Of a DNA stretch of 7,633 nucleotides, positions 1-7,439 are shown piece after piece. The position numbers and the translations under genes were made by a program. Source of the stretch: an uncultured Victivallales bacterium. GTDB taxonomy: Bacteria; Verrucomicrobiota; Lentisphaeria; Oligosphaerales; JAFGRS01. Positions within the stretch are counted from its first letter, which is position 1. Every line of letters starts with the position of its first letter. Under the pieces are notes generated by a model. It did not search any database and was not told where the DNA came from. It saw only the letters and a list, made by a program, of their open reading frames with translations. The stretch is taken from positions 1 through 7,633 of the forward strand of contig CAILKC010000018.1 in NCBI GenBank assembly GCA_903834675.1. The letters are read 5' to 3'.

Positions 1-163
1 CCGCGGCCTCGCGGGCAGTGGCCGCCCGGCGGCGGCCGCTCCAACTAACTCGGTGGACCGCCCGCGGCCTCGCGGGCAGTGGCCGCCCGGCGGCGGCCGC
101 TCCAACTAACTCGGTGGACTGCCCGCGGCCTCGCGGGCAGTGGCCGCCCGGCGGCGGCCGCTC
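1..163. repeat. 61-bp tandem repeat with two hairpins per unit
   Basis: Two full copies (1-61, 62-122) and a 41-base partial copy (123-163) sit head to tail, beginning at the first base of the window, so the array may continue to the left. Copies 1 and 2 differ at one base (59 C versus 120 T). Each unit carries two inverted repeats. The first has arms GCCCGCG and CGCGGGC around GCCT (60-77 and 121-138). The second has arms AGTGGCCGCC and GGCGGCCGCT around CGGC (17-40, 78-101, 139-162), with one G-T type mismatch. A less structured linker, CCAACTAACTCGGTGGAC, separates the units. The last copy stops inside the TGA of the solute-binding gene. No T-tract follows, so it looks like a REP/BIME-type element rather than a classic terminator. 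No gene is seen in 1-161. Confidence 0.9.
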
Positions 164-1193
164 ACGGGTGGGCGGGTTGCGCGCGGAATTCTTGGAGCGC
201 GGCCTGCACGGTATCGAACATGTCGGCCGGCACGATATGGCCGCGAATCCGGGCATTGATCCGGTCCATTTCGGCGCGCCATATCTGTTCGGCCTCAGCG
301 GAGAGCACGGTCACCTTCAGCCCTTGTTTCTGGACCATGGCTTTGATCGCTTCGTCGTCCTCGCGACGGCTGTCCGTGCGGATCTTCTTACCAGCCTTGC
401 GGCTCGCCTCCCGGACGTAGTCCTGGACGTTCGGCGGCAGCTTGTCCCAGGCCGCTTTTGTCACCACCATCGCCCCCACCACGGGCACCCATTTCAGGTC
501 CAGCATGTAATCTGCTTTCGTCGTCACCTGGCTGAAGTTCGCGAGAAAGGGTGGGATGGGCACGACGTCGATCATGCCGTTGCGCAGGCTCAGGAGGATC
601 TTATCCGGCTCCAGTTCCACCGGCGTGTAGTAGGCCGTCAGCATCTCCAGGGCCTTGGGCAGGCCCGACGAGGCAAAAACGCGCCGCGTCTTGCAGTCCG
701 CCAGGCTCAGGATCGGCTTGGTGGAGAAGAAGCGCACCCAGCCCGCGTCGCCCCAGAACAGGATGACGTAGTTCTTCTCGAGGAAAATCTTCTCAAGCCT
801 CGGCTCGAGCCGAGTCCGCACAAAGTCCACCTCGTCCCAGTTCCGAAACACCATCGGCAGCAGTTGCAGCGCGGTCACGGACTCGTCGATCTGGCTCAGA
901 CCGACCCCGGTCAACATCGCGCCCTGCAAGGCATTGCCGCGCATGCGCCGCACGATGGTGGGCTCGCCGCCCTGGGTCCCGGGGAAAATATTGAGCGCGA
1001 CCCCGCCGCCGGGGGCCAGGGCGCACTGTGCGCCAAAGTCCTCGAAGTGTTTATGGAAGGACGTGCCGGCCGGCGCCACGGTGGCGACCTTCAGTTCATA
1101 GGTAGCGCCCGCGGCCAAGCCGGTGACGCCCAGCAGGCAGGCGGCAAGCGCCCGCCATTGCAATGACCGTAACCGTGAGAGCAAAGACTGCAT
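162..1193 (-). CDS. TRAP transporter solute-binding protein, TatP/DctP type
   Basis: A 343-residue periplasmic binding protein of the DctP family that captures a ligand for a TRAP transporter. Residues 1-30 form a Sec signal peptide (three Arg, hydrophobic core ALAACLLGVTGLAAGA, likely cut before TYELKVAT). The mature start YELKVATVAPAGTSFHKHF, the central SLADCKTRRVFASSG and the late stretch WDKLPPNVQDYVREA match the family in order and length. The neighbour is the TatT lipoprotein gene, 19 bases upstream; the same tatT-tatP order occurs in Treponema pallidum (Tp0956, Tp0957). The DctQ/M membrane subunits are not in the window and should lie to the left. The usual ligand-carboxylate arginine in D-x-K-G-x-K-x-R appears as Phe173, so the ligand may not be a simple dicarboxylate. 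The start at 1193 is chosen for the signal peptide; an in-frame ATG at 1226 would overlap tatT and add 11 residues. Neither has a clear Shine-Dalgarno site. Confidence 0.88.
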   Translation of the reverse strand: MQSLLSRLRSLQWRALAACLLGVTGLAAGATYELKVATVAPAGTSFHKHFEDFGAQCALAPGGGVALNIFPGTQGGEPTIVRRMRGNALQGAMLTGVGLSQIDESVTALQLLPMVFRNWDEVDFVRTRLEPRLEKIFLEKNYVILFWGDAGWVRFFSTKPILSLADCKTRRVFASSGLPKALEMLTAYYTPVELEPDKILLSLRNGMIDVVPIPPFLANFSQVTTKADYMLDLKWVPVVGAMVVTKAAWDKLPPNVQDYVREASRKAGKKIRTDSRREDDEAIKAMVQKQGLKVTVLSAEAEQIWRAEMDRINARIRGHIVPADMFDTVQAALQEFRAQPAHP

Positions 1194-1212
1194 CGGTACA
1201 CCGGGGTTGGGG

Positions 1213-2184
1213 TTACGGTTTCTCATCCAGCGGGGGCAGGAAGTAGTCGTCGACGTGCTCGCTCAACCAGCGGGCGCGATCCTGCATGATGACATTGGCC
1301 AGGCGTGAGTCCGGCGCGGCGCCAGGATCGATGGCAAGAGCCGCGCCGAGAAGCTGCACGAAGCGCTCGCGGTTTTCTGTGGCGATACAGACGGACTCCG
1401 CCAGGCTCACGTAGGGCCCTGCGAGCTTCCCCTCCGACAGTTCCAGGGCGCGCCGGAAGCGTTGCTCGGCGCGCACATAGGGATCACCGTCGACGCCCTG
1501 CCGCACCGTCTCGTAGGCGATCATCAACGCCGGCAGCGCCCCGTGCTCGAAGCGCTCGTCGAGTTCAAGGGCACGTTCGAGCATGGCGTCCACCTTGGGC
1601 AGGTCGCCGATCAGCAGCGCATCGGTCTTGTCGGCAGTGACCGCGGCCACCCAGGCGGCAGCCGTCCAGTACAGCAACGGCACGTCCGCCGCCGTCAACT
1701 TCGCCACCGCGGCACGTGGATCGGCCTCAAGCGCGGGTACGAAGTCCTTTCGGCAGAGGGTCAGACCGCGCAGGCCGTAGTCCCGGGCCCGCAGATAGAG
1801 TTTCTTGGCGCGGGCCCGCAACTCGCGAGAGCGGCTCAGGTCGGTCTTGCGCAGTTCATCGGACTCCTGTTCCACGAAGGCGTAAGCGTACTGGGTAAAG
1901 CCGCTGGCGGCCGCGGTGAGCAGGCCGCGGTGCCGCGGGCTCTCGGCCAGGAGCGACTCCATTAACTTCAGGCTGAAAGGGACCGCGGCCTTGACCAGCT
2001 CGGGATCATCATCCGACGAAAAGGTGGAGCCGGAATCGGCGATGGCGTCACCGAGCGCGTTGATGGTGACCCGCTTCAGCGCGCAGCCGCTGCCGCCCAG
2101 CCCAATCAGGCCCACGGCGAGAAAGAGGCGCAGCGCCTTCAGCGCCGCGGCCGTCCGCTCGATGGAATCGTTGGTCGAGATCAT
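1213..2184 (-). CDS. tatT: TRAP transporter T-component lipoprotein TatT
   Basis: A 323-residue protein of the TatT (TRAP-associated T component) family. In Treponema the homologue is a periplasmic lipoprotein made of TPR-like helical hairpins that forms a trimer and binds the TatP solute-binding protein. Here residues 16-33 are a hydrophobic signal ending in GLGGSGC, with Cys34 the likely lipidated residue; the lipobox is atypical, with Gly rather than Leu at -3. The region at about 41-105 (INALGDAIADSGSTFSS, then DDDPELVKAAVPFSLKLMES and SGFTQYAYAFVEQ) is the family's most recognisable block. The rest is Ala/Leu-rich alpha-helical sequence. It is followed directly by the tatP-like gene on the same strand, so the two are very likely co-transcribed and perhaps translationally coupled. 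The ATG at 2184 lacks a strong Shine-Dalgarno site; no better in-frame start is visible. Confidence 0.87.
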   Translation of the reverse strand: MISTNDSIERTAAALKALRLFLAVGLIGLGGSGCALKRVTINALGDAIADSGSTFSSDDDPELVKAAVPFSLKLMESLLAESPRHRGLLTAAASGFTQYAYAFVEQESDELRKTDLSRSRELRARAKKLYLRARDYGLRGLTLCRKDFVPALEADPRAAVAKLTAADVPLLYWTAAAWVAAVTADKTDALLIGDLPKVDAMLERALELDERFEHGALPALMIAYETVRQGVDGDPYVRAEQRFRRALELSEGKLAGPYVSLAESVCIATENRERFVQLLGAALAIDPGAAPDSRLANVIMQDRARWLSEHVDDYFLPPLDEKP

Positions 2185-2230
2185 GGTTTGGCCGCTTTGC
2201 CCGCGGGCGCCTTACACGTCGGCCGACGCA

Positions 2231-2273
2231 GGGCAGTCCCACGAAAGGGGGTACCTCAGCCAGGGAACTGCCC
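2231..2273 (-). promoter_or_regulatory. Inverted repeat upstream of tatT
   Basis: GGGCAGTCCC (2231-2240) pairs with GGGAACTGCCC (2263-2273) as seven base pairs, a one-base bulge and three more base pairs, leaving a 22-base loop. It lies 46 bases before the tatT start. It could be an operator or a leader hairpin, and chance cannot be excluded in such GC-rich DNA. Confidence 0.3.
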
Positions 2274-2294
2274 GCTGCCGCGCAGGCAGCAACC

Positions 2295-2324
2295 ATAATA
2301 CGGCAGTCGGCGGCTGCAAGGTAA
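2295..2324 (-). promoter_or_regulatory. Possible sigma70-type promoter for tatT
   Basis: Read on the minus strand, TATTAT (2300-2295) matches the -10 consensus at five of six bases. The -35 candidate TTACCT, 18 bases upstream, is poor. The predicted transcript would have a leader of about 100 bases containing the 2231-2273 inverted repeat. This is a weak call based on one good hexamer. Confidence 0.3.
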
Positions 2325-2595
2325 CCGTGTCGGCGGGGCAGGGCTGTTCCAAGAAACGACCGCCGTCGTACCGTCGGCAGTGAAAGCGGCGTCGACGGGC
2401 CGCGGCCGCGGCCCTCTGCCGCACGCAGTCCATATCGCGCGTCGGCCAGGTGGAGTGCGTGTGGCAAGGTCGCCGACGGCGACCGCGACTGCAGCAACCT
2501 CCTATGACACCAGGCGCCCTCCAGGCGATCCGCCGCGTCCCGGCCGGATCGGAATGGGAACCGAGATCCCCGACCGGTACCGCGGTGGAACCGCT

Positions 2596-3558
<963 letters not shown>

Positions 3559-3593
3559 CGTATCCTCTTTCCTTGTGAGTGGCAGGTCCCCGT

Positions 3594-4895
<1,302 letters not shown>

Positions 4896-4916
4896 TTATC
4901 CTTATGGCTTGGGTTC

Positions 4917-4961
4917 AAAACAGGGCCGCGGGGCCGGGCCGTCTCTGCCGGCCGGCCCCGC
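4917..4961 (-). terminator. Hairpin terminator candidate after the DUF3034 gene
   Basis: On the minus strand, GCGGGGCCGG (4961-4952) pairs perfectly with CCGGCCCCGC (4937-4928), with a partly pairing 14-base loop, starting 15 bases beyond the DUF3034 stop. A TTTT run follows only after seven more bases (4920-4917), which is late for a classic rho-independent terminator. It may be leaky and allow read-through into metY. Confidence 0.5.
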
Positions 4962-4976
4962 ACTGCGAGAGGTGGT

Positions 4977-5828
4977 TCAGAAAGCGTACTGGGCGCTGAG
5001 GACGAAGCCGTCGCCGAGGCCCGTCTTGGAGGACGACGGATCGCTGTCACCGGCATTCACATAGGCCCCCACCAGGGTCAGGTTCGGGTTGACGAACCAG
5101 GCCACATGGGCGTCCCAATAGCTGGCGTTCTGGAAGTCATCAAAGCGCGCCCCGTCCTTGTACTCCAGGCCCACGGCCAGGAAGGAGAAGGGCAGCACGT
5201 CGACATTGGCGAACCAGGTGAGGTCGTGCTGGTCGTCGTGACCGAAGACGCCAGTGACCAGTTCGTCGGTGTAGAGCAGACCGCCGGAGAGAAGCACCGG
5301 GCGCGGCAACTGCGTGATCAGCTTGGTTGCCACCACGTAGGCGTCCCAGCCCGCGTCATCAATGGTGTCGCCCGTGTTGACGTCGGTGGTCTTCCACAGA
5401 CCCCCGACCGAGACGGCCGGCACGAAGGCGTTGTCGCCGGCATTCTCCGGGAGCAGCAGCACCTTGGCGCCGTAGTTACTCTTGTGGATGTTGTCCGCGC
5501 CGTCCGGGGCGATGATCTCGTAGCCGTACGAAAGCTCCAGGCGCTTGAAGAAGGTCTCGGACACGCCCCCAGCCACCCAGTCTACATTCACGTCGCCGAG
5601 CCGCACGTACCAGGCGCCGATCTGGGGCCGGCTCAAGGCCAGGTGCAGGCCGCCCTTATCCTTGTCCTCCTCGGCATTCTGTCCGGAGGGGTAAGCCAGG
5701 GGGTTGAAGGCCACGCCCCCGACGCCCTGAAGGTTGTTCAGGGGAACCCCACCAAAGGCGAGTCCGGCACCCAACACCAGGCCGCTCACGGCCACTCGAA
5801 TCGCCTGCTGTCTGATCGTCGTCGTCAT
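4977..5828 (-). CDS. DUF3034 family outer-membrane beta-barrel protein
   Basis: A 283-residue predicted outer-membrane protein of unknown function. Residues 1-27 form a signal peptide (MTTTIRQQAIRVAVSGLVLG, then AGLAFGG). The mature chain opens with LNNLQGVGGVAFNPLAY and continues as alternating aromatic and polar beta strands. Order and spacing of SETFFKRLELSYGYEI (90-105), DAYVVATKL (162-170), LLSGGLLYTDE (179-189), FLAVGLEYKDG (216-226), WDAHVAWFVNPNLTLVGAYV (238-257) and the final FVLSAQYAF match what I recall of DUF3034 proteins; the terminal Phe is the usual barrel-assembly signal. No cysteine is present. The ATG at 5828 has AGGAG eight bases upstream. A strong promoter lies about 290 bases upstream, giving a long leader. 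It is followed by a hairpin and then metY, so a link to sulfur metabolism is only suggested by position. Confidence 0.82.
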   Translation of the reverse strand: MTTTIRQQAIRVAVSGLVLGAGLAFGGVPLNNLQGVGGVAFNPLAYPSGQNAEEDKDKGGLHLALSRPQIGAWYVRLGDVNVDWVAGGVSETFFKRLELSYGYEIIAPDGADNIHKSNYGAKVLLLPENAGDNAFVPAVSVGGLWKTTDVNTGDTIDDAGWDAYVVATKLITQLPRPVLLSGGLLYTDELVTGVFGHDDQHDLTWFANVDVLPFSFLAVGLEYKDGARFDDFQNASYWDAHVAWFVNPNLTLVGAYVNAGDSDPSSSKTGLGDGFVLSAQYAF

Positions 5829-6112
5829 CTTCGTTACTCCTAATCCTGCTTCGGGCGCGGTGGCCCGCTTGTGTTCTCAGGTAACAGACCTCTTATCCAA
5901 GCGCTCAGAACCGACCGTGAAAGGGCAGAGGAGCGCGCCCCCCGTCCGGCGTCGTGCCAGGGCACGACCCGGTTCACGGCCGGCCGCTACAGGCGCAGAC
6001 CTGAACCGGCCATCCCGCCCCCTGAAGGGCGCGGCGACTCTCGGTAGGGTTTGTGTTTGCCGTCATGTGCTCCACTATCCTCGTTCTAAATCAGGCTAGG
6101 GATTCGCTCAAC
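5829..6112 (-). promoter_or_regulatory. Long structured leader of the DUF3034 gene
   Basis: If transcription starts near 6112 from the promoter at 6120-6148, the DUF3034 message has a leader of about 284 bases. It contains three stems: CGCCC with GGGCG (6016-6031), CCGGTTCA with TGAACCGG (5969-5976 and 6002-6009), and GTCGTGCC with GGCACGAC (5951-5968). The ribosome site AGGAG lies beyond them at 5837-5841. I recognise no riboswitch class, and a second promoter nearer the gene is possible. No gene is seen here. Confidence 0.4.
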
Positions 6113-6119
6113 ACCAGCA

Positions 6120-6148
6120 AAGATAACTGTCTCAATTGACTTAGTCAA
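6120..6148 (-). promoter_or_regulatory. sigma70-type promoter inside a palindrome
   Basis: On the minus strand TTGACT (6148-6143), a 17-base spacer and TATCTT (6125-6120) make a good promoter facing the DUF3034 gene. The -35 box is one arm of the 13-bp palindrome TTGACTTAGTCAA (6136-6148), so a dimeric protein could bind over it. The surrounding 6060-6200 is notably AT-richer than the coding regions. No other good promoter was found between the Rrf2 gene and the DUF3034 start. Confidence 0.6.
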
Positions 6149-6177
6149 GAAGACGCGATGAAAAAAGTAGTTTGGGG

Positions 6178-6191
6178 GTAACTACTCAGGT
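6178..6191 (+). repeat. 14-bp direct repeat, left copy (GTAACTACTCAGGT)
   Basis: GTAACTACTCAGGT occurs here and, identically and in the same orientation, at 7511-7524. The shorter ACTCAGGT repeats at once at 6196-6203, at the edge of the fold-back element. The two long copies bracket the Rrf2 gene and both palindromic elements (about 1.35 kb). They could be ends of related mobile or repeat elements; no transposase is present. Confidence 0.7.
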
Positions 6192-6197
6192 TACAAC

Positions 6198-6339
6198 TCA
6201 GGTGCATTTCCCTGCCCCAACGGGGCTGTGGCTCAGAGTCCAGGGTTGCGGCCTTGCTCACCCAGGGTAGGCCGACGCCGCGGCCAACCCTGGGCTTGGG
6301 TACGCAGCCCCGTTGGGGAGGATACGCAGTTGCACCTGA
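6198..6339. repeat. 142-bp nested fold-back element A
   Basis: Three nested perfect inverted pairs are present. The outer arms are TCAGGTGCA (6198-6206) and TGCACCTGA (6331-6339). The middle arms are CCCCAACGGGGCTG (6215-6228) and CAGCCCCGTTGGGG (6305-6318). The inner arms are CCAGGGTTG (6240-6248) and CAACCCTGG (6285-6293). Each middle arm is itself a small palindrome. The element lies between the Rrf2 stop and the DUF3034 promoter and encodes nothing recognisable. Terminal inverted repeats with no coding capacity fit a MITE-like or REP-like element. Confidence 0.75.
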
Positions 6340-6461
6340 ATCGTCACGTTTGGTGCAATGTGGTCCGCCGCGGCGGACGCGAAGGCGCCCGCGAGTCGGG
6401 GGTTCTGCGGCAAGGGCGGGTTTGTCGTCGGCCTGCAGCCTGCAATCCGCAGCCGGGGTCC
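6340..6461. other. Non-coding stretch with a 16-bp perfect palindrome
   Basis: Between the fold-back element and the GGTACC module. It contains the perfect palindrome GTCCGCCGCGGCGGAC at 6363-6378 and a GC-rich run of short repeated CTGCA and GCAGCC words at about 6431-6455. No gene, RNA gene or promoter is recognised. Confidence 0.45.
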
Positions 6462-6485
6462 GGTACCCAGGGCGCTGCTCTGGGC
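6462..6485 (+). repeat. GGTACCCAGGGCG palindromic module, copy 1
   Basis: This 24-base block, a degenerate palindrome of the CCCAGGGC/GCCCTGGG type, matches 7355-7378 at 22 of 24 positions. In both places a GCCCCTTYGGGGC hairpin follows within about 25 bases. That makes it a member of an interspersed intergenic repeat family rather than unique sequence. Confidence 0.65.
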
Positions 6486-6489
6486 TAAC

Positions 6490-6549
6490 GGATTGTGCCC
6501 CTTCGGGGCGGCCGAACGGAGACCAGGATTGTGCCCCTTCGGGGGGGGG
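6490..6549. repeat. Two 19-bp hairpin repeats downstream of the Rrf2 gene
   Basis: GGATTGTGCCCCTTCGGGG occurs at 6490-6508 and again, identically, at 6526-6544, a period of 36 bases. Each carries a CCCC-TTC-GGGG hairpin, and the second runs into nine consecutive G (6541-6549). Read on the minus strand they follow the Rrf2 stop by 11 bases as GGGGC hairpins with GAA loops and no T-tract. They could end or stabilise that transcript. The G-run is a place where length errors or slippage are likely. Confidence 0.75.
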
Positions 6550-6560
6550 CGCCGGCCGGT

Positions 6561-7010
6561 TCAGATGGTGAAGCTGGGGACATAGCTGCCGGTGCGCTGC
6601 TGTTCCTGGTCGAGCAAGTCTTGGAGGGTTGTGCCGTCGTAGATGGCGTTGACGGCGTCCTGGACGCGTTGCCAGAGCGGCATGAAGACGCATTGCCCGT
6701 CCAGCGGGCAGTGGTTCTTGCCACTGGGGGTCAAGCAGTCGACCGGTCCCACCGGCCCCTCGATGAAGCGCAACAGTTCACCGACCGTGAGGTCGCGGGG
6801 GTGTCGGGCCAGGACATAGCCGCCCTCCTGGCCACGCTTCGACTCGACGAAGCCCGCCTGTTTGAGCTGATGCAGAATGACCCCCAGGAACTTGGGCGGG
6901 ACGGCCTGGGCCTCGGCGATCTGCGGGGCCCGTACCGGGCCTTGTCCATGGCGCCGGGCAAGTTCGAATACCGCCCGCAAGGCATACTGCGATTTCTGCG
7001 ATAGCAACAT
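6561..7010 (-). CDS. Rrf2-family transcriptional regulator, putative Fe-S type
   Basis: A 149-residue winged-helix regulator of the Rrf2 family (IscR, NsrR, CymR, RsrR relatives). The start MLLSQKSQYALRAVFELARR is typical. The recognition region lies at about 26-53 (VRAPQIAEAQAVPPKFLGVI on), the wing KRGQEGGYVLA at 58-68, and the dimer helix around WQRVQDAVNAIY (113-124). Cys92, Cys101 and Cys107 form a C-x8-C-x5-C cluster in the loop where IscR and NsrR ligate an iron-sulfur cluster; spacing differs from IscR's C-x5-C-x5-C, and residue 8, an Asp or Glu ligand in NsrR and RsrR, is Gln. ATG at 7010 has GGTGG five bases upstream; an in-frame GTG at 7019 is less likely. Own promoter and a symmetric site lie upstream, so self-regulation is plausible. 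The sulfur genes metY and cysK lie downstream on the same strand, but the targets are unknown. Confidence 0.92.
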   Translation of the reverse strand: MLLSQKSQYALRAVFELARRHGQGPVRAPQIAEAQAVPPKFLGVILHQLKQAGFVESKRGQEGGYVLARHPRDLTVGELLRFIEGPVGPVDCLTPSGKNHCPLDGQCVFMPLWQRVQDAVNAIYDGTTLQDLLDQEQQRTGSYVPSFTI

Positions 7011-7028
7011 GAATCCCACCGGTCACAG

Positions 7029-7051
7029 CGGTGCGGCTCGTAACCGCACCG
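7029..7051 (-). promoter_or_regulatory. Perfect hairpin in the Rrf2 gene leader
   Basis: CGGTGCGG (7029-7036) and CCGCACCG (7044-7051) form a perfect 8-bp stem with a 7-base loop, 18 bases before the start codon and just upstream of the ribosome site. In RNA it could affect translation; in DNA it could be an operator half-site pair. Confidence 0.5.
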
Positions 7052-7100
7052 ACACACTCACCCTACCACCCGGGGCGGCGGCGTCTTGTCGCCGGTGCCC

Positions 7101-7122
7101 ATACTGACAGATGCCGCAGTAT
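7101..7122. promoter_or_regulatory. Candidate operator ATACTG-N10-CAGTAT
   Basis: A perfect 22-bp dyad (ATACTG 7101-7106, CAGTAT 7117-7122) overlaps the -10 box and predicted start point of the Rrf2 promoter. A dimeric regulator bound here would block RNA polymerase, which fits autorepression, common in Rrf2 regulators. No second copy was noticed elsewhere in the window. Confidence 0.5.
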
Positions 7123-7146
7123 AGACGCTGATCGCCCGTGCTGCAA
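7118..7146 (-). promoter_or_regulatory. sigma70-type promoter of the Rrf2 gene
   Basis: On the minus strand, TTGCAG (7146-7141), a 17-base spacer and TATACT (7123-7118) match the consensus at three and five of six bases. The start point would be near 7111, about 100 bases before the Rrf2 start codon, with the dyad and hairpin above between them. Confidence 0.55.
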
Positions 7147-7228
7147 AGACCGCGGCAGGGCTTCAAAAACCGCGACCTGTGCAATAAGAGAGTCCGTCTG
7201 AAGCGCTGAAGGCGCGCTGTCATACCAG

Positions 7229-7377
7229 CCCAGGGCAACGCCCTGGGAATAGGATGGTTATGGGTTTGAGCCCTGTAGGGGCGAGCCATCTACACTAGCT
7301 TCGCGCCGAGGTCGCATGGTCCGCCCCTTCAGGGCTCAATCTTCGCTGTGGACGGGTACCCAGGGCGTTGCCCTGGG
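7229..7377. repeat. 149-bp nested fold-back element B
   Basis: Outer arms CCCAGGGCAACGCCCTGGG (7229-7247) and its exact reverse complement (7359-7377) enclose inner arms GAGCCCTGTAGGGGCG (7268-7283) and CGCCCCTTCAGGGCTC (7322-7337), which pair at 15 of 16 positions. The spacers are nearly symmetric: 20 and 21 bases between arms and 38 in the centre. Every arm is also a small hairpin on its own. It could form a large cruciform. It lies upstream of the Rrf2 promoter and encodes nothing recognisable. Confidence 0.8.
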
Positions 7378-7400
7378 CGCCCAAAACGCCCCTTTGGGGC
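7355..7400 (+). repeat. GGTACCCAGGGCG palindromic module, copy 2
   Basis: A 22 of 24 match to 6462-6485, followed as there by a GC hairpin (GCCCCTTTGGGGC at 7388-7400, compared with GCCCCTTCGGGGC at 6497-6509). It overlaps the right outer arm of fold-back element B, showing that the same building blocks are reused in different arrangements. Confidence 0.65.
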
Positions 7401-7439
7401 TGAATACCACGGCCCATCCTTAGCCTGGATTATTCACGA

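Larger units (their letters stand above)
2185..2595. other. Intergenic spacer between cysK and tatT
   Basis: 411 bases without a credible gene; the open frames here have unlikely composition. It should hold the end of the cysK transcript and the promoter of tatT, both read leftwards. Visible structures are an imperfect hairpin 27 bases beyond the cysK stop (GGATC 2546-2550 with GATCC 2565-2569, no T-tract), a near-perfect 17-bp palindrome at 2468-2484 (GGTCGCCG-A-CGGCGACC), a -10-like TATTAT at 2295-2300, and an inverted repeat near tatT at 2231-2273. None is a textbook rho-independent terminator. Confidence 0.6.

Noticed and set aside
18..1166. 382-codon plus-strand frame
   Set aside because: It runs antisense to the well-supported tatP-like gene, begins in the tandem repeats and has a low-complexity Arg/Gly/Ala-rich start; a shadow of high GC.
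2048..2497. 149-codon minus-strand frame at the tatT start
   Set aside because: It overlaps tatT in another frame and its product is unordered Arg/Ala-rich sequence.
6158..6181. Seven-codon plus-strand frame (MKKVVWG) as a leader peptide
   Set aside because: No ribosome site, no downstream plus-strand gene, and it lies at the edge of a repeat.
6145..6693. 182-codon minus-strand frame through the repeats
   Set aside because: It is made of translated palindromic repeats plus an out-of-frame end of the Rrf2 gene.
6198..7400. CRISPR array
   Set aside because: Repeats are palindromic modules with irregular order and spacing, no uniform repeat-spacer pattern and no cas genes.
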